The position numbers and the translations under genes are program-made. Source: Spirosoma arboris (lineage in GTDB: Bacteria; Bacteroidota; Bacteroidia; Cytophagales; Spirosomataceae). Taken from it: a stretch of 64,000 nt of DNA. Positions 15,123 through 23,993 of the stretch are shown in pieces. The notes beneath the pieces were generated by a model. The model did no database searches and had not been told where the DNA came from. It saw only the letters and a program-made list of their open reading frames with translations. The stretch covers positions 372,001 to 436,000 of the forward strand of contig NZ_WPIN01000001.1 of assembly GCF_009754945.1 (NCBI RefSeq). Direction: 5' to 3'. How positions within the stretch are numbered: position 1 is the first letter of the stretch; each line of letters opens with the position of its first letter.

Positions 15123-16778
15123 ATGAATCGTTTATTAATTTATATAGTTGGCTTTCTTTTAGTCTGTAGTAGCGGATTGCTGCTATTGAGTTGCGGTAAC
15201 TGGGAAATTCCCACGCGCAAATCGCAGCGAGAATGTGTAAAACCAGTCGGTACTCTTGTTGCGCAACCTCAGCAACGGAAGGTCGATTTTTCAATCAGTG
15301 GCAGCAGCGGAACCATCGATCAGGTAAACTGGGATTTTGGCAATTCAAGTACTACAGTTACCACCGGATTAACGGTTAGCTATACGTATCCAACCTCTGG
15401 TACCTACATCGCCAAAGCTACATTGACGAATTCCTGTGATAATGAGACCATACTTCAGCAAGTAATTTCGGTGAATGATGCAGTGCTGCCAACTGTAACA
15501 TTGCAGCCAGCAACCGACGTAACAACAACGTCGGCAACGTTACGCATGACATTGACCTCTACGGGTAATGCGACCATTATCCGCTATGGTATCTGTTACT
15601 CGGCAACCAATGCTATACCGGAAATCGGTAAGGATAATGTACTTGATAAAACGACGGCTTTAGCTATTAATAATCCCGTTTCCTTGTCGCTTACAACCCT
15701 CTTGCCCAATACGCTTTATTACGCACGTAGTTTTGCCGTTAATTCATCGGTTAGTACGCCTGGCTACAGCGAGGTTCAACTCTTCCGGACTGGGCAAAAC
15801 CCAGTTGTTGCTGTTAACGGTACGGCTTCGATTGGTACGACAACAGCTGCTATCAACTTTGTTGTAACGAGTCCGGGCAGTCCGGCCGCCGTCGAGTATG
15901 GTATCTGTTACTCGTCTAGCAGTAGTATACCGGACCTCACTAACTCCATGGTAACGACGGTAGCCAGTCCAGCACTGGGTGCTAATGTTGTGGTCAATTT
16001 GAGTAACCTGACGCCGAATAAAACCTATTATTATCGTGCCTATGCCAAACCGTCGGTGGGCCCTCCAGTTTACGGAGACATCATGAAGTTTACGACATTG
16101 CTTGATGCCGTTGCGCAGGATTTAATTGCCTCGGTATCGTTCACCGATCAGTCGCTACTAGATATCAGCGGGTATAACAACCATGTTAAGGTAGTAGATA
16201 ATCCCATCTTTATCTCTGACCGTAACGGCAAAGCCAATGCGGCTATTCTGTTAGATGGTGTGAACGATTATTTCTACATGCCCGATAATAGCAGCTTAAA
16301 CCCCGATGCCCTGTCCATTAGCATTTGGATTAAACCCACGGTCGTAGCTGGTCGCATGCAGATTTATAATAAATCCCTGTTCAGCGATGGAACCTCGGAG
16401 ATGTACAGTTCGCTAATCAAACCAGCCGATGGCGGTTCGGGAATCACAATTAACACCGATATCAAGCAGACTAGTAACTGCGAGCAAGGGCAGGGTTGGC
16501 AGACATTTACTTTTACCAGCGCACCTGACTTAACTCAGTGGCACCATATTGTCATGACCTATAGTGGTCGATCTGCTCGTATGTATTTCGATAAAGCATT
16601 ACTGTACCAAAAGGACGATTTACCCGCAACAACTATAGATAAATGTCCCGGAGGAGATTTGAAGTTTGGGGCTCAGTCACAGGATCTGCCGCAGTATTTC
16701 AAGGGCGCTATCGATGATATCAGAATATACAAACGGATGTTGTCGGCTAGTGAGGTAGAAACGCTCTATAACCAATAA
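15123..16778 (+). CDS. PKD/FN3-like/LamG-domain lipoprotein
   Basis: A 551-residue surface or periplasmic lipoprotein. The leader ends in LLSC with the acylated cysteine near residue 24. A PKD-type domain (VNWDFGNSS, then TYPTSGTYIAKATL) is followed by two repeats each containing YGICYS and ending in a YY(A)R(S/A) strand, probably fibronectin-III-like. The C-terminal 200 residues form a LamG/concanavalin-like jelly roll (ILLDGVNDYFYMPDNSSL, then WHHIVMTYSG). Such modules bind glycans or proteins. It is the last gene of the same-strand signalling run, 36 bp after the TPR protein, and may be its surface-exposed part. Confidence 0.82.
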   Translation: MNRLLIYIVGFLLVCSSGLLLLSCGNWEIPTRKSQRECVKPVGTLVAQPQQRKVDFSISGSSGTIDQVNWDFGNSSTTVTTGLTVSYTYPTSGTYIAKATLTNSCDNETILQQVISVNDAVLPTVTLQPATDVTTTSATLRMTLTSTGNATIIRYGICYSATNAIPEIGKDNVLDKTTALAINNPVSLSLTTLLPNTLYYARSFAVNSSVSTPGYSEVQLFRTGQNPVVAVNGTASIGTTTAAINFVVTSPGSPAAVEYGICYSSSSSIPDLTNSMVTTVASPALGANVVVNLSNLTPNKTYYYRAYAKPSVGPPVYGDIMKFTTLLDAVAQDLIASVSFTDQSLLDISGYNNHVKVVDNPIFISDRNGKANAAILLDGVNDYFYMPDNSSLNPDALSISIWIKPTVVAGRMQIYNKSLFSDGTSEMYSSLIKPADGGSGITINTDIKQTSNCEQGQGWQTFTFTSAPDLTQWHHIVMTYSGRSARMYFDKALLYQKDDLPATTIDKCPGGDLKFGAQSQDLPQYFKGAIDDIRIYKRMLSASEVETLYNQ

Positions 16779-16785
16779 GCCGGTG

Positions 16786-17568
16786 TTACTCGATTTTTTG
16801 TAATACCTGTTTAGCCAACGATTGGAAAGGATTGGCCTTGTCGGTACTGATGGTTTTCAGGATAGGCAGGGCCTTTTCTTTTTGATCATTCTTTACATAA
16901 GCAAGTGACAGAAACCATTCGGATTTTTGCCGGATTTTGGTAGAGGGAGCTGTTAGGGCTTTACTCAGTAACGGTATCGCTTCTGTGGGTTGCTTATTGG
17001 CGAGATAGCTTAAGCCCAGAAAATAATTTTTGTAGTGGATTGTCTGCTTGTCGGCGGGGAGTGTGGTTAGCTGGGCGATAACCTGATCATATTTCCCCGA
17101 TTTGTACTTCGCCAGCGCATCCAGCAACTGGGTGTGAACGTTCGGCGAAAACGTGCCTGATGGAAAGTCTTTCATCAGTTCGTCGGGAGTGGACGTTTCC
17201 GTGTAGGCTATGTCCGCTTGCCGATCGTTGGTTTGCTGATAGGTATAATAGCCAAGGGCAAGTACCAAAATTACCGAAGCGGCCGCAGTCCAATAACGCC
17301 AGTTGAGTAACGGCTGAATAATGGCCTTCGTATCCGGGATTTCCTCGCTTGTTGCTCCTGTGGTCTTATACTGCAACTTCGCCCGCTCCAGTGCTCGTTC
17401 GATACCCAACGCCCGTAAACCCAGCCGGATGTCACGCTGGCGGTCCACCTCCGCCCGAAGTTCAGCATCGGCCAGCATATCGCTCTCAAACAGAGCCTGG
17501 TCTGCTACCGACAGTTCATTGGTGAGGTAGGCTTCAATAACTTCGTACTGTTCTTCCGATAGGTTCAT
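16786..17568 (-). CDS. Membrane anti-sigma-like protein with TPR domain
   Basis: A 260-residue protein. The N-terminal 90 residues are helical with a zinc-free anti-sigma look (EAYLTNELSVADQALFESDML). A single membrane helix lies at about 93-112. The outer part has TPR units (YKSGKYDQVIAQLTTLP, then YFLGLSYLANKQPTEAIPLLSKAL). The start overlaps the stop of the sigma-factor gene by ATGA, the classic arrangement for a sigma/anti-sigma pair. It would hold the sigma factor until an envelope signal reaches the TPRs. The family call rests on context and topology. Confidence 0.75.
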   Translation of the reverse strand: MNLSEEQYEVIEAYLTNELSVADQALFESDMLADAELRAEVDRQRDIRLGLRALGIERALERAKLQYKTTGATSEEIPDTKAIIQPLLNWRYWTAAASVILVLALGYYTYQQTNDRQADIAYTETSTPDELMKDFPSGTFSPNVHTQLLDALAKYKSGKYDQVIAQLTTLPADKQTIHYKNYFLGLSYLANKQPTEAIPLLSKALTAPSTKIRQKSEWFLSLAYVKNDQKEKALPILKTISTDKANPFQSLAKQVLQKIE

Positions 17569-18152
17569 AATCCTTGCTGATTAGCCGTTTTCTGATAAAA
17601 TGATTTCAGTTTTTCGGCACAGTCATATCGTTTCGATTTAACCGAGGTCTCTTTCATATTAAGTCGTTCGGCAATTTCACGCAATGAAACTTCCTCGACA
17701 TAAAACCACTCGAGTAGTTTGCGGCATTCGCCTTTAAGTTGTTGTAGCGATTGCCGAACTGCGTTCACCACTTCCATTCGTTCCAGATCTTTCACCACGT
17801 CGGTAGTATCAGGGGTTTCGATGACATCGGGCATAGCTGCGCGGGTGCGGAACCGTGCCGACTTCAATTCGGTCAGCCACACATATTTACAGTACTCAAA
17901 GACGACCGTCGTGATGCGGGTACCCTCCTGAAGCTGATACTTACCTGTTTCGATGTTGAGTAGAAAATTGAGCAATCCCTTCTGAAAAGCATCTTCGGCG
18001 TCCATCTCTGTGCCACTATTGCTCAATACCCAGTGGCGAAAGGACGGAAATGATTCTGCATACAGATATTGATACGCTCGCTCATCGCGACGGCTCAAGG
18101 CGTCGTAAAAATCCTGGTCTGTTGAGTAAATGGGTAATGGTCGGGTCGACAT
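17565..18152 (-). CDS. ECF-type RNA polymerase sigma factor
   Basis: A 195-residue sigma-70-family protein. Region 2 includes YLYAESFPSFRHWV and the DAEDAFQKGLLNFL segment. Region 4 is a helix-turn-helix, LLEWFYVEEVSLREIAERLNMKETSVKSKRYDCAEKL, split over two helices. It is translationally coupled to the anti-sigma-like gene. No consensus -7 box is seen upstream, consistent with possible autoregulation by its own unknown promoter type. The operon converges on the kinase/FHA/caspase run. Confidence 0.88.
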   Translation of the reverse strand: MSTRPLPIYSTDQDFYDALSRRDERAYQYLYAESFPSFRHWVLSNSGTEMDAEDAFQKGLLNFLLNIETGKYQLQEGTRITTVVFEYCKYVWLTELKSARFRTRAAMPDVIETPDTTDVVKDLERMEVVNAVRQSLQQLKGECRKLLEWFYVEEVSLREIAERLNMKETSVKSKRYDCAEKLKSFYQKTANQQGL

Positions 18153-18335
18153 AAGGTGATTGAATGGACGAAGATAAAGCCCGATAGTTTATCTATTTAT
18201 CTGCCAGCCAATCAATGATGAATAGGGAATATAATAAAAAGGTAAGTCAGAAAATTTATCAATATTTTTTTACCTGCTCCGACTCACCTTTTTGCCCCTC
18301 CACTTATACATATCTGAATCCCTTTCTACCCAAAC

Positions 18336-19655
18336 ATGGACGTTTCTTCTAAATACTTCTCATTGCTTAGGCAGCCGGGTCCCAATGCCCTAAAGCTCTT
18401 CTGGAGTTTTATACTCGATATTCATCGAGTTGGCAAATTAAGAGAACTTATTTCGTTTGTAGTGTGGGAAATTAGTCACCGACTTCGGTTCTATCAGTAT
18501 GGAAGCCAGTATGTTAAATTCTTGCCTGGCCCATATCTATCACTTACAGATGAAGAAAATTATTCGAGTGAAGATGCTATCAGTACGTCCTTTTTAACAG
18601 AAGATGGGCTGTGTTTTCAACCCGTTGTTATCGATTGGAAATTTTGTTTTCAAACGCCTGACGGAATGCTTTGGGGATGCCGTTATTCTCATCTGAATGG
18701 CCTGTATTGTAGCGAAGACCAAAGCCAGTCGGCTGTGCTTGTTTATGAATTTACGCAGCCAATTACCTCCTTATTTGGTAGTCAGCGAAACGTATTATTT
18801 ATCTGTTCCAATGGGACTATTTATCGAAGTGAGAATCAGGGCAAGTCGTTTACCGCTGTATTGCAACTCTCTACGCCCATCAGCTATTTTTTGTTCAATA
18901 ATGGAATGACAGAACTGCCAGATCATACGCTGATGATTGGCGAATATGGCTCCATCTGGCATGGAAAGACGTGGCAGAATTTAGCCTTTCTATATTACTC
19001 TTTCGATGGGGGAATTACCTGGACTGTGTCTGATTTTTTGCAACAGCAGGGGGTAAATAAGCATATCCACCTGGTTAAATATTGTGTCCGCTTAAACGCC
19101 GTTTTATTGACTGACGGCGACAATAAAAAACAGGTTTGGATGAATATGCTCCTGACCAATTTCAATACACAGGCGGGTCGCCAAAGAGATGGCTGGCGGT
19201 TAATCAATAAATATCATTATCAGACGGGAGGATATACCGCGATGGCTGAAACGAACGAAGCTGTTCTATTTGGCAGTGATTATTTAGGCGGTACAAACTT
19301 TATTGTCAGGACGGTGGATGGTCACCAATTTAAAAAATTAGTCTTGCCCGATCCCTATCGCAGAAGCCCCGTTATGAATATGGTTACCCGACAAGCTGGA
19401 GCCGGGCATGAACTATGGGCGGCCTCCTACAGCTGCCTTGCTGACGATGCCAAAAGTTTGTTGATGTGTACCAAAGATTCCGGTAAAACCTGGACGCGGG
19501 TTATTGAATTCGACGGTGCAAAAAATGAGGTGCGCTTAATCAGCTCTTCGCGTAACCCGACCAGTGCTCTCTACATTTCTGTCACAACGTTTGGTAATCA
19601 ACAGAGCCAGTCGCATCGACATCAGGTTTATAAATTAGTGCAAAAACCTGCTTAA
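18336..19655 (+). CDS. Beta-propeller protein with Asp-box (BNR/sialidase-like) repeats
   Basis: A 439-residue protein. At least three Asp-box-like repeats are visible: YRSENQGKSF, YYSFDGGITW and CTKDSGKTW. These are typical turns of sialidase/WD40-like propellers. The N-terminal 60 residues are helical and unlike a signal peptide. No sialidase catalytic set (RIP plus arginine triad) is evident, so a binding or structural role is more likely than glycosidase activity. It stands alone on the plus strand, divergent from the sigma operon, and I do not recognise a specific family. Confidence 0.7.
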   Translation: MDVSSKYFSLLRQPGPNALKLFWSFILDIHRVGKLRELISFVVWEISHRLRFYQYGSQYVKFLPGPYLSLTDEENYSSEDAISTSFLTEDGLCFQPVVIDWKFCFQTPDGMLWGCRYSHLNGLYCSEDQSQSAVLVYEFTQPITSLFGSQRNVLFICSNGTIYRSENQGKSFTAVLQLSTPISYFLFNNGMTELPDHTLMIGEYGSIWHGKTWQNLAFLYYSFDGGITWTVSDFLQQQGVNKHIHLVKYCVRLNAVLLTDGDNKKQVWMNMLLTNFNTQAGRQRDGWRLINKYHYQTGGYTAMAETNEAVLFGSDYLGGTNFIVRTVDGHQFKKLVLPDPYRRSPVMNMVTRQAGAGHELWAASYSCLADDAKSLLMCTKDSGKTWTRVIEFDGAKNEVRLISSSRNPTSALYISVTTFGNQQSQSHRHQVYKLVQKPA

Positions 19656-19676
19656 TCTGTTATAATTACTCGCCTA

Positions 19677-21011
19677 TTAGGCAATTGTATCCCAAAGCAA
19701 ATACCCATTCAGGCCCATGATCAGGGCAGCTACCGCCCAGGATAGCGTTTTTAGCCAAACCGGATTAACGAAACGGCCCATCTTCTCTTTGTCATTGGTA
19801 AATTGCACTAAAGGCACCACGGCAAAGCTAAGTTGAAGGGAAAGGATAACCTGACTGAATACAAGCAATTCACTGGTGCCATGTTCACCGTAAAGAACCG
19901 TGACCACCAGCGCCGGAACAATGGCTACTAAACGCGTAACTAACCGACGTAACCAGGGCTTTATTCGTAAATTGAGGAATCCCTCCATCACAATCTGACC
20001 CGCCAGTGTACCTGTCAATGTCGAGTTTTGGCCCGAAGCTAGTAGAGCAACGGCAAACAATATACCAGCCAGCTTAACCCCAAGAATTGGGTCGAGGAGT
20101 CGATGCGCGTCGGTGATGTCGGCAACTTGTTGGTTACCCGAGAAGTGAAACGCGGCTGCCGATAAAATCAGGATGGCGGCATTAATGAAAAAAGCCAGAA
20201 ACAACGAGACTGTCGAGTCGATTGTGGCGAATTTAATCGCCGACTTTCGGCCTACATCCGTGCGGCCGAAATCGCGGGTTTGCACAATGCTTGAATGCAG
20301 GTAAAGATTGTGTGGCATAACCGTAGCCCCCAGAATCCCAATGGCAATGTAGAGCATTCCCGGATTGGTTATAACATCCGTACGCGGCACCAGCCCTGAA
20401 ACGACATCGCCAATGTTGGGCTGCGAAACCAGCAATTCATATCCGAAACAACCAACGATCAAAAAGATCAGGCTGGCAACGATTCGTTCGAGCAGTTGAA
20501 ATCCCTTATTCTGCAAATACAGCAGCAATAACACATCCATAGACGTAATGAGAACGCCAATGGTGAGTGGAAGTCCAAACAGTAAATTGAGAGCAATAGC
20601 CGACCCAATGACTTCGGCCAGATCACAGGCTGCAATGGCAATTTCGGCCAGTAACCATAAGCCAACACCTACCGGACGACTGAAATGATCGCGGCAAGCC
20701 TGGGCGAGATCCCGACCTGTAGCAATGCCTAATTTCAGAGCAAGGTGCTGGAGCAGGATGGCAAACAGATTGGAAATCAGCACGACTGATAACAGCCGAT
20801 AGCCATAACGAGCTCCCCCGGCAATATCCGTTGCCCAGTTGCCAGGGTCCATGTACCCTACCGCCACCATCAGACCGGGGCCTGCGTAGGCACGTAATGT
20901 TTTGAAAAAACCTGCACCTATTGGTACATGAACAGAGCTATGTACATCGGCTAATGAGTTTTCGTTAGACTCCTGCCGCCAGTTTTTCGTTTGTGTATTG
21001 GTTGCCTCCAT
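19677..21011 (-). CDS. mntH: Nramp-family Mn2+/Fe2+ transporter MntH
   Basis: A 444-residue inner-membrane proton-coupled divalent metal importer with 11 predicted helices. The metal-binding motif DPGNW is at residues 55-59 and the second motif MPHNLYLHS lies in helix 6. Both are diagnostic for Nramp. A hydrophilic N-terminus of about 35 residues precedes the first helix. The gene is divergent from the DtxR-family regulator at 21192 and shares a palindromic operator, so repression when manganese is plentiful is expected. Confidence 0.95.
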   Translation of the reverse strand: MEATNTQTKNWRQESNENSLADVHSSVHVPIGAGFFKTLRAYAGPGLMVAVGYMDPGNWATDIAGGARYGYRLLSVVLISNLFAILLQHLALKLGIATGRDLAQACRDHFSRPVGVGLWLLAEIAIAACDLAEVIGSAIALNLLFGLPLTIGVLITSMDVLLLLYLQNKGFQLLERIVASLIFLIVGCFGYELLVSQPNIGDVVSGLVPRTDVITNPGMLYIAIGILGATVMPHNLYLHSSIVQTRDFGRTDVGRKSAIKFATIDSTVSLFLAFFINAAILILSAAAFHFSGNQQVADITDAHRLLDPILGVKLAGILFAVALLASGQNSTLTGTLAGQIVMEGFLNLRIKPWLRRLVTRLVAIVPALVVTVLYGEHGTSELLVFSQVILSLQLSFAVVPLVQFTNDKEKMGRFVNPVWLKTLSWAVAALIMGLNGYLLWDTIA

Positions 21012-21063
21012 CTAGTAAGCAAGGTTATGGTTGTTTGGACCGTTGAGTAGACCCATAACGCAA

Positions 21064-21139
21064 CAAAGATAAGTATTATTGAAATAAAAATTTAGACTAG
21101 TCTAAATTTTTAGAAAGTTTAACATAAAAACTACCTTTG
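21064..21139. promoter_or_regulatory. Divergent mntH/mntR promoters around one operator
   Basis: A perfect 24-bp palindrome spans 21087-21110, with core TTTAGACTAGTCTAAA. The mntH side has a minus-strand -7 box TATCTTTG at 21064-21071, and the mntR side has a plus-strand box TACCTTTG at 21132-21139; both match TAnnTTTG exactly. The palindrome covers the -33 zones of both promoters. DtxR/MntR proteins bind palindromes of this size and composition, so it is the expected MntR operator. Confidence 0.8.
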
Positions 21140-21191
21140 TGGGTAAACTGTTTTGATTTCGTTTGCCGTTCTGAATAAGTAGTCGTAGTCT

Positions 21192-21860
21192 ATGCAATCG
21201 TTCACCGAAGAAAATTACCTGAAGATGATCTATTCACTTGCCAATCGTAAGCAAGGGGAAGTCAGTACGAATGCATTGGCGGAGATGACATCAACGAAGG
21301 CGGCTTCGGTGACAGATATGCTTCGTAAACTGGCTGATAAACAGCTGATTCATTATAAAAAATACCAGGGTGTTCGATTAACGGAAGAGGGCGAACGACT
21401 AGCACTTCAAGTGATCAGACGGCATCGGCTTTGGGAAGTTTTTCTGGTCCAGAAGCTCGGCTTTGGCTGGGATGAAGTCCATGAAATTGCGGAAGAATTA
21501 GAACACATTCGGTCAGAAGATTTAGTGGCACGTTTAGATACGTATTTAGGCTGCCCCCAGTTTGATCCACACGGTGATCCAATTCCTACACCTGCCGGTC
21601 AAATGCCCGAAATGGGTTATCGAAAACTATCGGAGGTGGCCATGGGAGAAGACGTTTGTCTGATGGCTGTACTTGAGCACTCTCCTGAATTTCTGAAACA
21701 CCTCGATCACTCAAATTTGACGCTTGGCTGCACTGTAACGGTTAATGAAGTGAACGCCTTCGATAAATCGGTACTGGTCCAGACTGCTACGGGCCGTACC
21801 GTATTTGTTAGCTACGAAGTCGCTAAAAATTTATTAGTGAACTCAATAGGTGGTAAATAA
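21192..21860 (+). CDS. mntR: DtxR/MntR-family metal-dependent repressor
   Basis: A 222-residue regulator. Residues 1-65 form the winged helix (FTEENYLKMIYSLANR, then TSTKAASVTDMLRKLADKQL), and the metal-binding dimerisation helices follow to about residue 140. A C-terminal FeoA/SH3-like domain (TVTVNEVNAFDKSVLVQTATG) is present, as in DtxR and the longer Bacteroidota members but not in Bacillus MntR. The divergent mntH gene and shared palindrome identify manganese as the likely co-repressor. Whether it answers to Mn2+ or Fe2+ cannot be told from sequence alone. Confidence 0.9.
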   Translation: MQSFTEENYLKMIYSLANRKQGEVSTNALAEMTSTKAASVTDMLRKLADKQLIHYKKYQGVRLTEEGERLALQVIRRHRLWEVFLVQKLGFGWDEVHEIAEELEHIRSEDLVARLDTYLGCPQFDPHGDPIPTPAGQMPEMGYRKLSEVAMGEDVCLMAVLEHSPEFLKHLDHSNLTLGCTVTVNEVNAFDKSVLVQTATGRTVFVSYEVAKNLLVNSIGGK

Positions 21861-21891
21861 GTGGCAACTTATTACTTACCACTCTTTCTAT

Positions 21892-22968
21892 ATGAAACTC
21901 TTAGACGCTTATATACTCAAACGTTTTCTTCAGACCTACATCTTCGTGGTGATGGTCATTGTGCTAGTGGTTGTTATGATCGACTACACCGAAAAGGTGG
22001 ATAACTTTCATAAGACCCATGCACCCGGCAACGAAATTCTATTCGATTATTACCTCAATTTTGTTCCGTACTGGGCCAATTACATCAGTCCCCTGATGGT
22101 CTTTATTGCTACGGTATTCCTTACATCCCGGCTGGCTGCCCGGACCGAAATTATTGCTATTCTGAGTACTGGGGTTAGTTTCATGCGCCTACTATTTCCT
22201 TATGTGCTTGGTGCATCAGTACTGGCTGTAGCCACGTATTTTATGGTTAACTACGTGATTCCAAAAGCCAACAAAACCAGGATTGCGTTCGAGATAAAGT
22301 ACATAAATGATTCCTTTACGTACTCTGGTCGCAACGTGCACTTGAAAATTGCGCCTAATACCTATGCCTATCTGGAGAGTTATAATAACCTGACTAATAC
22401 AGGTTACAAGTTCACATTGGAGCAGGTAGATGGAAACCAGCTTAAACAGAAACTCACTGCCGACCGCATTGAGTGGGATGACAAAAAGAAAAAATGGTCT
22501 GTTGTCGATTATAAAATTCGTGCAATAAACGGCCTGCACGAAACATTAACTCCTGGTGCTCGCATTGACACTACGCTGAATTTGAAACCCGACGATTTCA
22601 GTTCAAACTTTAACCTGTACGAAACCCTCACCCGACCTGAACTCAACAAGCGAATTGAATTATTGCAAAGTCGCGGCTCCGATGGCATTGAAATATACCA
22701 GATTGAGAAGTACAGTCGCGATACACGCCCGTTTGCTATTATCATTCTGACGGTTATTGGCGTAATTATGTCGGCCCGTAAGAGTCGCCGGGGCGTGGGC
22801 TGGCAAGTGGCGCTAGGGTTCATTCTGGCCTTTACTTACCTGCTGTTTTTTATGCTGGCGAAAGGCATTGCCGAGTCTGGGAACCTCAACCCAATAGCGG
22901 CAGTCTGGCTGCCAAATGCTATTTTTGCGCTCATAGGAGTATTGTTATATAACACAATACCCCGATGA
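21892..22968 (+). CDS. LptF/LptG-family (YjgP/YjgQ) permease
   Basis: A 358-residue protein of the lipopolysaccharide-export permease family. Three helices are N-terminal, a periplasmic beta-jellyroll domain lies at about 130-255 and three helices are C-terminal. The opening MKLLDAYILKRFLQTYIFV and the LAARTEIIAILSTGVSFMRLL segment are characteristic. It would work with LptB in moving LPS from the inner membrane. ATG 21892 is chosen over the in-frame codon at 21850, which overlaps mntR. The stop codon lies 13 bp before the palindrome at 22982. Confidence 0.88.
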   Translation: MKLLDAYILKRFLQTYIFVVMVIVLVVVMIDYTEKVDNFHKTHAPGNEILFDYYLNFVPYWANYISPLMVFIATVFLTSRLAARTEIIAILSTGVSFMRLLFPYVLGASVLAVATYFMVNYVIPKANKTRIAFEIKYINDSFTYSGRNVHLKIAPNTYAYLESYNNLTNTGYKFTLEQVDGNQLKQKLTADRIEWDDKKKKWSVVDYKIRAINGLHETLTPGARIDTTLNLKPDDFSSNFNLYETLTRPELNKRIELLQSRGSDGIEIYQIEKYSRDTRPFAIIILTVIGVIMSARKSRRGVGWQVALGFILAFTYLLFFMLAKGIAESGNLNPIAAVWLPNAIFALIGVLLYNTIPR

Positions 22969-22981
22969 TGAATGAATTATA

Positions 22982-23051
<70 letters not shown>

Positions 23052-23984
23052 ATGATTTATAAGCCTTCCTTTACTGATTATCTCCAACTCCATTTCATTG
23101 TTCTGATATGGGGCTTTACGGCCATTCTGGGTAAGTTATTAGCCCCGCTCGATGCTTCAGGGGTTGTTTTATTTCGGACGCTGCTTGCTGTGGTAGGTAT
23201 GGGTGTTGTCTTGTTGGGGCGTCGGCAGAGTCTTCTGGTTTCCCCGGCCGATCGTTGGCGACTACTGGCAACGGGCGGTTTGATTGGGCTGCACTGGGTT
23301 ATGTTTTTTCTAGCTGCCCGATTGGCCAATGTCTCGGTCTGTTTGGCGGGCATGGCGACTAGTTCGCTCTGGGCCAGTGTTCTGGAGCCGCTCGTACTGC
23401 GCCGACGAGTGCGTACTATTGAGGTGATATTAGGGGCCGTTGTAATGGCTGGTCTTTACCTGATTTTTCGGTTTGAATTCGATAAGGTCGTTGGTTTAGC
23501 AGTAGCTATATTTTCGGCTATGTTGTCGTCGTTGTTTACAATTATTAACAGCCGATTTACGCAGCGATACAATGCCTTGGTCATCTCTTTTTACGAAATG
23601 ATTGGGGCATCGGCAGGTGCTTTTGTTCTGTGGCTTCTTGTTCGGGCTGGTGATCCATTCGACGCAAATCACGTTATTCAGTATGTGCCTGATTCACTCA
23701 TGCAATGGCTCTGGTTACTAGTGTTATCGCTGGTTTGTACGGTTTATGCCTATACGGTAGGGGTAGGGTTATTGCGGAAGTTCTCGCCGTATATGGCCGT
23801 ATTAACTGTAAATCTGGAGCCGGTTTATGGAATCTTACTGGCCGTATTGATTTTTGGCGATACGGAACGAATGACCCTGGGCTTTTATGGAGGTACCCTT
23901 GTCATTCTGGCGGCTGTGCTGGCCTACCCCTTTCTGAATAGCCGATTTACTAAAACGCAGGCCACCTTACCCACCTCAACTTAA
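23052..23984 (+). CDS. EamA/DMT-superfamily transporter
   Basis: A 310-residue inner-membrane protein with ten predicted helices in two EamA repeats (LIWGFTAILGKLL near the start; NLEPVYGILLAVLIFGD near the end). The substrate is unknown; relatives export amino acids or other small metabolites. ATG 23052 (MIYKPSFTDYLQLH) is preferred. The open frame upstream to 23004 is simply translation of the ATTCATC palindrome and should be left out. It is followed 9 bp later by the first glycan-related membrane protein. Confidence 0.88.
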   Translation: MIYKPSFTDYLQLHFIVLIWGFTAILGKLLAPLDASGVVLFRTLLAVVGMGVVLLGRRQSLLVSPADRWRLLATGGLIGLHWVMFFLAARLANVSVCLAGMATSSLWASVLEPLVLRRRVRTIEVILGAVVMAGLYLIFRFEFDKVVGLAVAIFSAMLSSLFTIINSRFTQRYNALVISFYEMIGASAGAFVLWLLVRAGDPFDANHVIQYVPDSLMQWLWLLVLSLVCTVYAYTVGVGLLRKFSPYMAVLTVNLEPVYGILLAVLIFGDTERMTLGFYGGTLVILAAVLAYPFLNSRFTKTQATLPTST

Positions 23985-23993
23985 TTCGTCATT

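Noticed and set aside
8035..16778. Type VI secretion control genes (PpkA/PppA/Fha set)
   Set aside because: Kinase, phosphatase and FHA genes are present, but no Tss, Hcp or VgrG genes are in the window.
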